Shown: positions 43,189 through 52,118, numbered from the stretch's first letter. The stretch: DNA of 64,000 nt from CAZYFH01 sp964646815 (GCA_964646815.1 CAZYFH010000012.1:23332-87331); one strand, 5' to 3'. The notes: a model not told the origin generated them from the letters alone. Made by a program: numbers and translations.

Positions 43189-43312
43189 GCCCCGTTGCTC
43201 CTAGTTCTGCGCCGCGCTGCTCCTGGTTCCTGGTGCCATTGCTCGTGTTTCCAGGTCCTCGCTCCTTAGTCCTTCCAAAAAATGCTCCTGGAACCACGAG
43301 AGATTCGTGCTC

Positions 43313-44920
43313 TTACATCCTGAAGATCCCGAACGTGGGGTCGGGGATGGGGGCGTTGTGGGCGACGGTGAGTCCGAGTGCGAGCGCGTCCCGCGTGCGC
43401 ACGGGATGCATGACGCCGTCATCCCAGAGGCGCGCCGTGGAGTAATACGGTGAGCCTTCGCGCTCGTATTTCTCGACGATTGGGCGTCGAATCGCCTCGA
43501 CCTCGGCGTCGCTCAGCTCGCGGCCGTCGCGCGCCGCCTGCGTTTGCTTGATGGTCGTTAGGACGTCCGCCGCCTGCTCGCCCCCCATCACCGAGATGCG
43601 GGCGTTCGGCCACATCCAGAGAAACCGCGGCTCGTAGGCGCGGCCGCACATGCCGTAGTTGCCCGCGCCAAAGGACCCGCCAATGATGACCGTCAGCTTC
43701 GGCACGACCGCGTTGGCGACGGCGTGCACCATCTTGGCGCCATCTTTCGCGATGCCGCCCTCCTCGTACTGGCGGCCGACCATGAACCCGGTGATGTTCT
43801 GGAGAAAGACGAGTGGGATGCGGCGCTTGTTGCAGAGCTGAATAAAATGGGTCGCCTTGAGCGCTGACTCCGAGAACAGGACCCCGTTGTTGGCGAGGAT
43901 GCCGACGAGCATGCCGTGCAACCGGGCGAATCCGGTGACAAGGGTTGGACCGTAGCGCGCCTTGAACTCGTCGAACCGTGAGCCGTCGACCAGGCGGGCG
44001 AGGACTTCTCGGACGTCGTATCGGGCACGGGGGTCGGCCGGCAAGATGCCGAGTAGTTCATCCGGATCGTAGGCCGGTTCTTCGACCGGCGCGATGTCCG
44101 GGATGTGGCGTGTCTCGGTATGCGCCGTCGAAATAATGGTACGTGCCAGCCTGATCGCGTGCGCGTCGTCGTCCGCGAGGTAATCGGCGACGCCCGAGAG
44201 CCGCGTGTGTACGTCGGCGCCACCGAGCGCTTCGGCCGTGACTTCTTCCCCGGTCGCGGCTTTGACCAGCGGGGGGCCGCCTAAGAAGATCGTGCCGGTT
44301 CCGTTCACGATCACCGTCTCGTCCGACATGGCGGGCACGTATGCGCCGCCGGCGGTGCACGATCCCATCACGACGGCGATCTGCGGGATTCCGCGTGCGG
44401 ACAGCTGCGCTTGGTTAAAGAAGATTCGACCGAAGTGTTCCCGGTCCGGAAACACTTCTGCCTGCATCGGAAGGAACGCGCCTCCGGAATCGACGAGATA
44501 CACACACGGGAGACGATTGTCGAGCGCCACCTGCTGGGCCCGTAGGTGTTTCTTGACGGTGACCGGCAGGTAGGTTCCGCCCTTCACAGTCGCGTCGTTG
44601 GCGACGATCATGACCTCGCGGTCGGACACGCGGCCAACGCCGGTCACGAGGCCGGCGGCCGGAGAGGTGTCGTCGTACATGCCGAAGGCCGCCAGCGGAG
44701 CAATCTCGAGAAACGGGGAGCCGTCGTCCAGCAGGTGGTCGACGCGTTCGCGCGCGGTGAGCTTGCCCTGACGGTGGTGACGCGCGACCACGGCAGCGTC
44801 GCCCCCTTCCCGCACCTTGGCAAGTCGCGCGTCCAGGTCTCCGACGATGCGCGTCATTGCCTCGCGGTTCGCACAGTATTCCGGCGTATCGGTGCGGACC
44901 TGGGAGCGGATAGGGTCCAT
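43313..44920 (-). CDS. Methylcrotonyl-CoA-type carboxylase, carboxyltransferase (beta) subunit
   Basis: A 535-aa protein; ATG 44920 overlaps the stop of the zinc-ribbon gene (TAATG). The length equals that of bacterial MccB. The acyl-CoA-binding start RQGKLTARERVDHLLDDGS and the oxyanion-hole region VMGSCTAGGAYVPAMSDE are present, as is the MccB-like segment FLQNITGFMVGRQYEEGGIA. The later carboxybiotin site is IIGGSFGAGNYGMCGRAYEP. This favours 3-methylcrotonyl-CoA (leucine degradation) over propionyl-CoA as substrate, although geranyl-CoA carboxylase is close. It acts with the biotin carboxylase and carrier genes downstream. Confidence 0.9.
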   Translation of the reverse strand: MDPIRSQVRTDTPEYCANREAMTRIVGDLDARLAKVREGGDAAVVARHHRQGKLTARERVDHLLDDGSPFLEIAPLAAFGMYDDTSPAAGLVTGVGRVSDREVMIVANDATVKGGTYLPVTVKKHLRAQQVALDNRLPCVYLVDSGGAFLPMQAEVFPDREHFGRIFFNQAQLSARGIPQIAVVMGSCTAGGAYVPAMSDETVIVNGTGTIFLGGPPLVKAATGEEVTAEALGGADVHTRLSGVADYLADDDAHAIRLARTIISTAHTETRHIPDIAPVEEPAYDPDELLGILPADPRARYDVREVLARLVDGSRFDEFKARYGPTLVTGFARLHGMLVGILANNGVLFSESALKATHFIQLCNKRRIPLVFLQNITGFMVGRQYEEGGIAKDGAKMVHAVANAVVPKLTVIIGGSFGAGNYGMCGRAYEPRFLWMWPNARISVMGGEQAADVLTTIKQTQAARDGRELSDAEVEAIRRPIVEKYEREGSPYYSTARLWDDGVMHPVRTRDALALGLTVAHNAPIPDPTFGIFRM

Positions 44921-45087
44921 TACCAGCCGCAGCAGTCGGTCTTGTACCCGCAGGCGGGACAGCGCCAAACCGCGTGCATGCGGAACATCTCCTGGCCGCA
45001 CCGGTCGCAGAGCATGGCGGCGTCGGAGACGCGTGTCGTCGAGGGAGGCGGTACCGGCGCCGGCGCCGGCCGGGGTGGTTCCGGCAT
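44920..45087 (-). CDS. Small zinc-ribbon protein coupled to the carboxyltransferase gene
   Basis: A 55-aa protein, easily missed because of its length. The start at 45087 leads to a Pro/Ala-rich N-terminus, then a treble of Cys pairs: MLCDRCGQEMF, RCPACGYKTD and the final CCGW. Two CxxC motifs 14 residues apart form a zinc-ribbon site, with extra Cys at the end. The TAA stop overlaps the ATG of the carboxyltransferase as TAATG, so it is translationally coupled to it. Such small zinc ribbons often bind nucleic acid or act as assembly factors; no role in carboxylases is established to my knowledge. Confidence 0.75.
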   Translation of the reverse strand: MPEPPRPAPAPVPPPSTTRVSDAAMLCDRCGQEMFRMHAVWRCPACGYKTDCCGW

Positions 45088-45178
45088 GCGCCGATTATAG
45101 ATCCTCCACGTTGACCGCTTCCGATGCGTCCCCCTATTATCAGGTCAGAGCGCTGCGGAGCACTCTGAGATCTGCCGC

Positions 45179-45871
45179 GTGTCAACTGCTCGTCAGACCG
45201 TTTCGTCTGAGCGTGCTGCCGAACGAGCGCTGATGGTTGACGATCAGCTCCGAGCGCGTGGCATCGACGACGCGCGGACGCTCGAGGCGATGCACGCGGT
45301 GCCGCGGCACGCGTTCGTCGCGCCGCCGCACCAGGCGGCGGCGTACGACGACCGCCCGCTGCCGATGGGCCACGGGCAGACGATCTCGCAGCCGTACATG
45401 GTGGCGGCGATGACTGCGGCGCTCGCGATTGCGCCGAGCGACCACGTGCTGGAAGTGGGCACTGGCTCAGGGTATCAGACGGCGATCCTCGCGCGTCTGG
45501 CGACGAACGTCGTTTCGTTTGAGTGGGTCCCGGAGCTGGCGGCACGAGCGAGCACGGTGCTGGCCAGCGTCGGCGTGACGAATGTGACGGTGATGAGCGG
45601 TGACGGGAGTCTGGCGCACTCGGGACGCCGCTTCGACGCGGTGCTCGTGGCGGCAGGCGCAGCCGAGGTGCCGCCGCCGCTGCGCGCTGTGCTTGCGGAC
45701 GGCGGGCGCTTGGTAATGCCGGTCGGGACCCCGGACCGGCAGGAACTCTTCCTCGTCCGCCGGTGCGGCGCCGGTTTCGTCGAGGAACGACGAGACGGGT
45801 GCGTCTTCGTGCCGCTTCACGGGCCCCACGGATGGCGGCATGTGCGCATGGAGAGAAAGGTCGACGCGTGA
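45179..45871 (+). CDS. pcm: Protein-L-isoaspartate O-methyltransferase
   Basis: A 230-aa enzyme from GTG 45179; an ATG at 45233 would remove the helix RAAERALMVDDQLRARGI that family members keep. It methylates isoaspartyl residues using S-adenosylmethionine, starting repair of aged proteins. The SAM-binding loop is DHVLEVGTGSGYQTAILARL. The substrate loop MGHGQTISQPYMVAAM and the late VPLHGPHGWRH are typical. The stop overlaps the next gene (GTGA). The protein has no signal peptide, so it is cytoplasmic. Confidence 0.93.
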   Translation: MSTARQTVSSERAAERALMVDDQLRARGIDDARTLEAMHAVPRHAFVAPPHQAAAYDDRPLPMGHGQTISQPYMVAAMTAALAIAPSDHVLEVGTGSGYQTAILARLATNVVSFEWVPELAARASTVLASVGVTNVTVMSGDGSLAHSGRRFDAVLVAAGAAEVPPPLRAVLADGGRLVMPVGTPDRQELFLVRRCGAGFVEERRDGCVFVPLHGPHGWRHVRMERKVDA

Positions 45872-46443
45872 CAACTGGTCAGCGCCGAGTCCGACGCCCA
45901 CGGTACTTGGGATTTGTAGCAGTGATCTGCCTACTCGTCGGGTGGCCGATAGCCGCATCCGCCGACAACGTGTTCACGCCGTTCATCGGCGCCTCCTTTG
46001 GGCCCGGTGATACCGAACGGGTGAGCACGTGGGGTTTGTCGCTCGCCTCGATGGCGGGCGGCGTCTTCGGTTTCGAGATCGACTCCAGCCGCACCGCAGA
46101 GGCGATGACGAGCAGCGTGTTCGTCGATAACAGCCGGGTGACGCAGGTGACGGGCAACATCATCGTCGGTGCCCCGATCAAAGCGGTTCGCCCGTACGTC
46201 GTCAGTGGCATCGGATGGGTGCGCACCGAGATCAACGCTACCGATCTCTCGTTGGCGGAACAGACCGATGGGCTTGGGGCTACCGTGGGCGGCGGACTGA
46301 TGGGGTTCTTCTCGGACCATGTCGGCGCGCGCGTCGACCTGCGCTATCTGCGCGGCGCGTCCGTCGGGGACTCCTTAACCGAGTTTGAGCTTGAGAAGGT
46401 CGGGTTCTGGCGCGCGGCCGTCGGCCTGGCCCTCCGTTTCTAG
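45868..46443 (+). CDS. Outer-membrane beta-barrel protein, small porin-like
   Basis: A 191-aa protein from a GTG overlapping the Pcm stop. The basic leader and hydrophobic segment YLGFVAVICLLVGWPIAAS end at SADNVF. The mature protein is a series of alternating amphipathic strands (VFTPFIGASFGPGDT, GLGATVGGGLMGFFSDHVGA, RVDLRYLRGAS) and ends AVGLALRF with a C-terminal Phe. This is typical of eight-stranded OmpA/OmpW/OmpX-type barrels. The function is probably structural or a narrow channel. Confidence 0.75.
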   Translation: MTTGQRRVRRPRYLGFVAVICLLVGWPIAASADNVFTPFIGASFGPGDTERVSTWGLSLASMAGGVFGFEIDSSRTAEAMTSSVFVDNSRVTQVTGNIIVGAPIKAVRPYVVSGIGWVRTEINATDLSLAEQTDGLGATVGGGLMGFFSDHVGARVDLRYLRGASVGDSLTEFELEKVGFWRAAVGLALRF

Positions 46444-46466
46444 ATCCAGCACGACGGGGGAACGCT

Positions 46467-46754
46467 GTGGACGAACGCTCACAGGTACTCGTTGCCACGA
46501 TACTGGGCGCCGTCGCGGGAGGGGTGCTCGGGTGCCTCTACCTGACGAAACAGGGCCGGCGCGTACGTGACCAGATGGAGCCGCTGCTCGACGCAGTAGT
46601 CGATGAGCTCACCCGGGCGCACGCAACGGTCGAGAAGGCGCGCGCGGCGGCGCGTCAAGGGCGTCGCGCCATGGACGACCTTCTATCCGGGCAGCCGGCG
46701 CGCGACCTGAGCGAAGGGTGGAAATCGCGCGACTATCCCCAGGCGCCGTCATAG
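46467..46754 (+). CDS. YtxH-like small membrane-anchored protein
   Basis: A 95-aa protein from GTG 46467 behind GGGGGAA. One N-terminal hydrophobic helix (VLVATILGAVAGGVLGCLYL) is followed by KQGRRVRDQMEP and a helical, Ala/Arg-rich region (AHATVEKARAAARQGRRAMD). This is the layout of YtxH-type general-stress proteins. It ends with TAG at 46752-46754. The same frame stays open past this TAG into the YihY/BrkB pseudogene. Confidence 0.65.
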   Translation: MDERSQVLVATILGAVAGGVLGCLYLTKQGRRVRDQMEPLLDAVVDELTRAHATVEKARAAARQGRRAMDDLLSGQPARDLSEGWKSRDYPQAPS

Positions 46755-46757
46755 GCG

Positions 46758-47597
46758 CCTGCTGGGCGTGCCACTCTGCGTCTGGTTACCACCGACGATC
46801 TCACTTGCGCGTCCTCGATCGCCTACTACGCGCTGGTCTCGCTCTTCTCGTTGCTTGTGCTGGGCGCGTTCCTGATCGGATGGGTGACGTCGGACGTGGC
46901 GCAACGGGCCGCCGTCGCCGATCTCATTCTCTAGTTCTTTCCCGAGCGTGTCGGTCTCGTCCGCGCGCAGCTCGACGCCCTGGCGCAGGCAAGTCTCGGG
47001 ATCGACGTTACGGGGACGGTCGTGGCCGGGTGGGTCTCGCTCGGTATCTTTCGCGCGATCTCGATCGCCGTCAATGACGCGTCTGGCGTCGATGAGCCGC
47101 CGAGTTTTCTCCATAGTTAGGTCATGGCCTTTGTGATGCTGACGGCCGCCGGCGTCACGTTGATTTTGGCGCTGGGATGGGCGAGCGTGAGCGGTATCCT
47201 GCAGAGCTCATGGTTCGATTTGGAGTTTGAGACGGTGCCGGTGCTGGCCAGTCTGAGCGTCCTGCCGAGCCGTTACACGACGCTGGTCGCCGTCACGATC
47301 GGTGTTGGGCTCATCTTCTACGTCGTGCCGAACGCGCGCGTCCGCTTTCGCGATGTTTGGGTGGGCGCGGTGTTTACGGGACTGCTCTGGCAGTTGGGAC
47401 TTGCCAGGTTCTCCTGGTATCTGCGCGAGGTGTCCGATCTCAGCCTGCACGGATCGATCGCGACGGTCGTGACGTTCCTCTTCTGGGTCTATACCTCGGC
47501 GGTGATCTTCTTGTTCGGTGTCGAGTTCACGGCCGTGCGGATACGCGCGGCCGACCGGTCATCGGAGGCCGCAGCGACCGGCGGGGCCACCTCCTAA
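46758..47597 (+). pseudogene. YihY/BrkB-family membrane protein gene with two in-frame TAG codons
   Basis: One frame carries a YihY/BrkB-like protein from TTDDLTCASSIAYYALVSLF through a membrane helix (SLLVLGAFLIGWV), FFPERVGLVRAQL, GTVVAGWVSLGIF and on to the well-preserved C-terminal half from ATG 47124. That half contains the family core RYTTLVAVTIGVGLIFYVVPN and VGAVFTGLLWQLG, then FLFWVYTSAVIFLFGVEFTA. The frame is interrupted only by TAG at 46932-46934 and TAG at 47118-47120. The N-terminal 30-40 residues of the family are missing or decayed. Both TAGs could derive from CAG by one transition. YihY proteins are six-helix inner-membrane proteins of uncertain function. Confidence 0.78.
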
Positions 47598-47737
47598 CCC
47601 CTGAGCGCACTGCCTGGCATCCGTAACGTAGGGCTCGCAAGCCTCACGCGACATGGCAACACGTGAGCTCCGGGGTTAGGCGGGCCGAGGACACGGGCAT
47701 TCGACCGCTCCTGTATTCTTACGGTGGAGCGACGATC

Positions 47738-48553
47738 GTGCGTATCGCCTATCAGGGGGTCTCTGGCGCGTACAGCGAAGCGGCGGCGCTGCGGTTCAAT
47801 CCGACCGCCGACCCGGTGCCACACCAGGAGTTCGACGACGTTTTCACGGCGGTTCAGGAACGGCAGGCGACACATGGCATCCTGCCTATCGAGAACACCA
47901 TCGCCGGCACAATCCACCGCAACTACGACCTGATGCTGGAGCACGAGTTGTCGATCGTGGCGGAGGTTAAGCACCCGGTCGTCCATAACTTGGTCGTCGG
48001 CGAGGGCATCAGTCTGAACCAGGTGCGCAAGGTCTATTCCCACCCGCAGGGCCTCGGGCAGTGCGAGCGGTTCCTGCGTACGCTGAGGGATGTCGAGCTG
48101 ATCGCGACCTACGACACGGCTGGCAGCGCCAAGATGATCAAGGAGCAAGGGCTGGTCGACAGCGCGGCCATCGCCTCGGAGCGCGCGGCGCAGATCTTCG
48201 GTCTGACGGTGCTGAAGACCGGGATCCAGGACTTCGCGCACAACTTCACGCGGTTTCTCATCATCAGCCGAGACGCCGCGCCGCTCGGCGCACCGGACAA
48301 GACGACCATCGTGTTCACCGTGTCGAACGAGGCGGGCGCGCTCTTCAAGGCGCTGAGCGTCTTCGCGCTGCGCGACATCGACCTGACGAAGCTGGAGTCG
48401 CGGCCGATCCCGGACCGGCCGTTCGAGTATCGGTTCTACGCGGATATCTCAGCCAACCGCGCGGAGCTCCGTTGCGCGCGCGCTCTCATGCATCTGGCGG
48501 AGTTCGCGCCGTCGCTGCGCACGCTCGGCTCCTATCCCGCCTGGAAGGATTGA
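47738..48553 (+). CDS. pheA: Prephenate dehydratase (monofunctional)
   Basis: A 271-aa enzyme converting prephenate to phenylpyruvate in phenylalanine synthesis. GTG 47738 with GTGGAG upstream gives the family N-terminus RIAYQGVSGAYSEAAA. The catalytic core includes GILPIENTIAGTIHRNYD and the TRF motif in DFAHNFTRFLIISRD. A C-terminal ACT domain (TTIVFTVSNEAGALFKALSV, then LTKLESRPI) provides feedback regulation by phenylalanine. There is no chorismate mutase domain. The gene stands alone, downstream of the YihY pseudogene. Confidence 0.94.
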   Translation: MRIAYQGVSGAYSEAAALRFNPTADPVPHQEFDDVFTAVQERQATHGILPIENTIAGTIHRNYDLMLEHELSIVAEVKHPVVHNLVVGEGISLNQVRKVYSHPQGLGQCERFLRTLRDVELIATYDTAGSAKMIKEQGLVDSAAIASERAAQIFGLTVLKTGIQDFAHNFTRFLIISRDAAPLGAPDKTTIVFTVSNEAGALFKALSVFALRDIDLTKLESRPIPDRPFEYRFYADISANRAELRCARALMHLAEFAPSLRTLGSYPAWKD

Positions 48554-48623
48554 GTCAGGAAGCCACGCACATTTCTGGGGGGCACGCGCTCAGCGCGCCT
48601 GTGTGAGCCCGCCGCCGTCGATC

Positions 48624-50753
48624 ATGTGGAACCGACTGCAACATGAACCGAGTCCGTATCTGCAGCAGCATGCGGCCAACCCGGTCGACTGGTATCCGTG
48701 GAGCGAGGAGGCGTTCGCGAAGGCACGGCAAGATGACAAGCCGATCTTTCTCTCGATCGGGTACTCGACGTGCCACTGGTGCCACGTCATGGAGCACGAA
48801 TCATTTGAGAACCCGGCGATCGCCGCCGCACTGAACGATGGCTTCGTCTCGATCAAGGTCGATCGCGAGGAGCGTCCGGACGTCGACCGCGTGTACATGG
48901 CGTTCGTGCAGGCGACGACCGGCGCCGGCGGCTGGCCGATGAGCGTGTGGCTGACGCCCGAGCTCAAGCCGTTCCTGGGCGGGACGTACTTCCCGCCCGC
49001 GGCGCGCGGCGGCCGTCCCGGGTTTCCCGACGTCCTCGACGAGATCGTGCGCCGCTGGTCAGTCAATCGCAACGAGCTCGTGTCGTCGGCCGACACGATG
49101 CTCGATCGCTTGCAGCAGACGCTCGGCGCCGGAGATCGTGTGGCGGGGGAGGTGGCCGGGGTCGATGCGCTCGCGCGCGGCGTGCAGCAGTTCGTCGAGG
49201 CGTTCGACGAACGCCACGGAGGATTCGGGCAGGCTCCGAAGTTTCCTCGGCCGTCGGAGTTCCTCTTCCTGCTGCGAGAGGGAGCACGTAGCACCAATCT
49301 GGAAGCGCGGCGCATGGCGGTGGCGACGCTCGAGGCGATCGCCCGCGGGGGGATGCGCGACCACATCGGCGGGGGATTCCATCGCTACGCCGTTGACGGC
49401 GCGTGGCGCGTGCCTCATTTTGAGAAGATGCTGTACGACCAGGCGCAGCTCGTCCTAGCGTATCTGGAAGCTGGGCAGGCAACGGGCGAGCGGTTCTTCG
49501 TCGATGTTGCGGAGGACACGCTCGCCTACGTGCTCCGGGACATGACGAGCGAGGAGGGCGGTTTCTACTCGGCGGAAGATGCCGACAGCCTCCCACCAGA
49601 CGCGAGTGCTCCCGATGTTGAGAAGGCCGAGGGGGCCTTCTATCTGTGGACCGAAGACGAGATCGATGCGCTACTGGGAACTGACGCCGCGATCGTTAAA
49701 CGCAGGTTTGGCATTGAGCCACACGGAAACGCGCCACAGGACCCGATGGGGGAGTTCCGCGGGAAGAACATTCCCTATCTCCAGCAGCATGTCAGTGAGA
49801 TTGCCACGCTTATTGGCCGATCCGAGGACGATATCCGTGAGGTGCTGCCGCGTGCGCGCCGGCAGCTGTTCGAGGCGCGGGCGAGCCGCCCTCACCCGCA
49901 CGTCGATGACAAGGTGCTGACCGCGTGGAACGGACTGATGATTGCCGCGCTCGCCCGCGCGTCGTCGCTCGTCTCCGCGCCGGCAACCGAGCAGTTTGCG
50001 CGCGCCGCCACGCGTGCGGCGACGTTCGCGCGGCACCGTTTGTGGGACGCCGGACGCCGGGTGCTGTATCGACGAAGTTACGGCGCGCAGGTCTCGATCG
50101 ACGGCTATGCCGAGGATTACGCCTTCCTTATCTGGGGCCTCCTCGAGCTGTTCCAGGTGGACAGCGAGGTCGCGTGGCTCGACTGGGCGCGCGAGCTGCA
50201 GGCACGGCAGGACGAGCTCTTCTGGGACGATGCTGATGGCGGGTGGTTCTCGACGACCGGTCGTGACCCGTCGGTGCTCCTGCGCATGAAGGAGGACTAC
50301 GACGGTGCCGAGCCCGCCGCGAGCTCCGTCGCCGTCGGAAATCTGCTGACGTTGCGACACCTGACCGGCGACCCGCACGCGCTCGCCACCTGCGATCGGA
50401 CGCTCGGCCGCTACGGTGCTCGCCTTGGACAGGCGGCGCGCGTCGTCCCAATGATGATGGCCGCCCTGGCGCACCGTCACGCGTCGGCGACACAGATCGT
50501 CATCGTGGGATCGCCTGACGACGACGCCACGTGCGCACTGCAACGAGTCGTCGCGTCCCGGTATCTTCCGTTCGCGGTCCGGATCCAAGTGACATCCGCA
50601 GCGCGGCAGGCGCAGCTCGCGACTCGGTTGCCGTTCATCGGCGCAATGACCGGCGTCGAGGGGCGGCCGACGGCCTATGTGTGCTCGGATTTCACCTGTC
50701 GGGAGCCGGTGACGGCGCCGGCGGCGCTCGACGCACAGCTTCGAGACCTATAG
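48624..50753 (+). CDS. Thioredoxin-domain DUF255 protein (YyaL/SPATA20 type)
   Basis: A 709-aa protein. ATG 48624 gives the conserved N-terminus MWNRLQHEPSPYLQQHA, NPVDWYPW; a GTG at 48603 is possible. The thioredoxin-like domain has the family motif SIGYSTCHWCHVMEHESFEN, followed by KVDREERPDVDRVYM. The middle and C-terminal region is an alpha/alpha six-barrel as in N-acylglucosamine 2-epimerases (GGFHRYAVDGAWRVPHFEKM, GFYSAEDADSLPPDA). The family is widespread, from bacteria to humans, and its reaction remains uncertain. The CxxC is intact, so redox activity is possible. The length is normal. Confidence 0.9.
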   Translation: MWNRLQHEPSPYLQQHAANPVDWYPWSEEAFAKARQDDKPIFLSIGYSTCHWCHVMEHESFENPAIAAALNDGFVSIKVDREERPDVDRVYMAFVQATTGAGGWPMSVWLTPELKPFLGGTYFPPAARGGRPGFPDVLDEIVRRWSVNRNELVSSADTMLDRLQQTLGAGDRVAGEVAGVDALARGVQQFVEAFDERHGGFGQAPKFPRPSEFLFLLREGARSTNLEARRMAVATLEAIARGGMRDHIGGGFHRYAVDGAWRVPHFEKMLYDQAQLVLAYLEAGQATGERFFVDVAEDTLAYVLRDMTSEEGGFYSAEDADSLPPDASAPDVEKAEGAFYLWTEDEIDALLGTDAAIVKRRFGIEPHGNAPQDPMGEFRGKNIPYLQQHVSEIATLIGRSEDDIREVLPRARRQLFEARASRPHPHVDDKVLTAWNGLMIAALARASSLVSAPATEQFARAATRAATFARHRLWDAGRRVLYRRSYGAQVSIDGYAEDYAFLIWGLLELFQVDSEVAWLDWARELQARQDELFWDDADGGWFSTTGRDPSVLLRMKEDYDGAEPAASSVAVGNLLTLRHLTGDPHALATCDRTLGRYGARLGQAARVVPMMMAALAHRHASATQIVIVGSPDDDATCALQRVVASRYLPFAVRIQVTSAARQAQLATRLPFIGAMTGVEGRPTAYVCSDFTCREPVTAPAALDAQLRDL

Positions 50754-50812
50754 ACTGTGGCCCTGTGTCCGGCTCATGAGCGTCTCGCCAATCACCTCGA
50801 ACCCCGACGTTG

Positions 50813-51163
50813 ATGACCTTCAACGTTGAAGTGCTCCTGAAGGGCAAGGAACACGTCGTCGACGAATCGGTGCATCTCGACGGTCCCGATGCCTCCGAGT
50901 GGGCCGATGACGACGTTCGCCGTATCCTGACCCTTACCCTTGGCATTTACGACAAGGTGCTGAATCCGTCGGCCGAGACGCGCTCGGTCTCGATGCAGGG
51001 GTTTAGCTGGATCGTGACCCCGGCCGACGGCGGGGTGGCAATCGCTATCGAGGTGTCGACCGGGGTAGTCGTGGCGGGGCCGTTCGATGCCGATGCGGAT
51101 GAGCTCACCGCGACGATTCAACGCGTGCTGGCCAACCGGGCCGGCGGCGACCGCGTACACTGA
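50813..51163 (+). CDS. Small conserved-looking protein of unknown function
   Basis: About 116 aa; ATG 50813 follows an in-frame TTG and has no strong ribosome site. The protein is acidic, without a signal peptide. Alternating strands are suggested by FNVEVLLKGKEHVVDE, FSWIVTPADGGVAIAIEVST and GVVVAGPFDADADELTAT, ending in a short helix. The region DDDVRRILTLTLGIYDKVLN looks helical. Codon use is like neighbouring genes, so it is probably real. No family was recognised. Confidence 0.55.
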   Translation: MTFNVEVLLKGKEHVVDESVHLDGPDASEWADDDVRRILTLTLGIYDKVLNPSAETRSVSMQGFSWIVTPADGGVAIAIEVSTGVVVAGPFDADADELTATIQRVLANRAGGDRVH

Positions 51164-51172
51164 CGGCGCCGA

Positions 51173-51577
51173 TTAGTGCGGTTGGTCGCGGCCCATTAAT
51201 CGCTTGAGGAATCCGATCAGGATTGGGAACCCCTCGGGCTTGTAGAAGCGTTGGGACTAGTGGTGTGGCAACGCGGCCTTCTCTTTCTCCAGGAGTTGCT
51301 CCCCGGTCAGCACGATGCCGGGCGTGCGCGACTGTACCGGTCGACTGCGTAGTTGAGCCGTCAGATCGATCCCCGAGTGCTTCCCTGACAAATGCACGTC
51401 GAGGATGAACGCGTCGACAGGGCTGGTATCGGCTAGTTCCTGCGCTTCCTCGACCGAGGTCGCCTTGAGGGCACAGCATCCGTGGCGTTTCAGGAAGGAT
51501 CCGAGGACCATGCGGATGCTCGGCTCGTTGTCCAGAACGAGGACGCGCGCTGAACTGGAAACGGGGTTCGTGCTCAC
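51173..51577 (-). pseudogene. Single-domain response regulator gene interrupted by one in-frame TAG
   Basis: From GTG 51577 the frame gives a CheY-like receiver: VLVLDNEPSIRMVL, phospho-acceptor Asp in VDAFILDVHLSG and the Thr of GIVLTGEQL. It then stops at TAG (51259-51257) just before the last strand. The same frame continues for 27 more codons as SQRFYKPEGFPILIGFLKR to TAA at 51175-51173. That continuation supplies the conserved Lys-Pro pair (FYKPEGF) and the final helix. No frameshift is needed. A CAG-to-TAG change would explain it. The truncated product lacks the essential Lys and should be inactive. Confidence 0.72.
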
Positions 51578-51830
51578 GTGATTCAGCTTGCCTGGCTGGG
51601 GGCGAACCGACGCCTCCTCGAAGCTACCGTGAGGAATGTCTCCTGCCGTTTTCCTGATCCCCCGCGGCGGACACGAGATCCGTCAAATCGTGTTCGTCGA
51701 GAATGACTTAGCGATACGTCGGAGGGAGGCGTCTGAGGCGCGGGCCGGGATGGCCGATTCGTTGCCCCGTCGGCCAAACTATCGGCCGAGCACCCGTCAG
51801 CGACCGCGACACCGACGCACCAAGAACGGG
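51578..51830. other. Intergenic stretch with no supported gene
   Basis: Short frames on both strands have Arg-rich, low-complexity translations and no ribosome site. One plus-strand frame briefly resembles a receiver start (IVFVENDLA) but loses all family features within 15 residues. I see no hairpin terminator or promoter that stands out. Confidence 0.4.
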
Positions 51831-52118
51831 TTACGAACCCCGCTGGGGTGGCGATGGCCGAGCGTCTGTCGCGATGAGCTTATCGAAGAGCCAGAAGAGG
51901 AAGAAAACGACCGCGCAACCCCCTAGAAACGCGAGGTGCGCCTGGGTATAGGTGGCGAACGCGGCAAACTGGAGGTTTGGGCCGAGCGCCACGACGTAGA
52001 ACAAGGCGGCTCCCAAGAGCCAAAAGATGCGGCGGCGAGTTGGTGTCGCGTCGGTTCCCCGCAGCCGTGCCGATCGTCGTGCCACCACCTGACCTCCGTG
52101 AACTCGGTCCGTAAGCAT
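51831..52118 (-). CDS. Small two-helix membrane protein of unknown function
   Basis: About 95 aa from ATG 52118; the longer open frame upstream has no coding character. A basic N-terminus (RRSARLRGTDATPTRRR) leads into two hydrophobic helices, IFWLLGAALFYVVALGPNL and AFLGGCAVVFFLFWLFDKL. A short basic tail follows. No family was recognised. It is divergent from the PDLxGIW gene at 52260. Confidence 0.5.
   Translation of the reverse strand: MLTDRVHGGQVVARRSARLRGTDATPTRRRIFWLLGAALFYVVALGPNLQFAAFATYTQAHLAFLGGCAVVFFLFWLFDKLIATDARPSPPQRGS

Noticed and set aside
46758..51577. TAG recoding to an amino acid (alternative genetic code)
   Set aside because: Many intact genes here end naturally in TAG (for example at 2396, 2996, 8373, 13447, 17221, 40228 and 57478), and no suppressor tRNA is visible. 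Nonsense mutation or sequencing error is simpler.
51636..51926. Possible receiver-like frame beginning IVFVENDLA
   Set aside because: Homology is lost after a dozen residues, and no phospho-acceptor region follows; the frame runs into the reverse strand of the small membrane gene.
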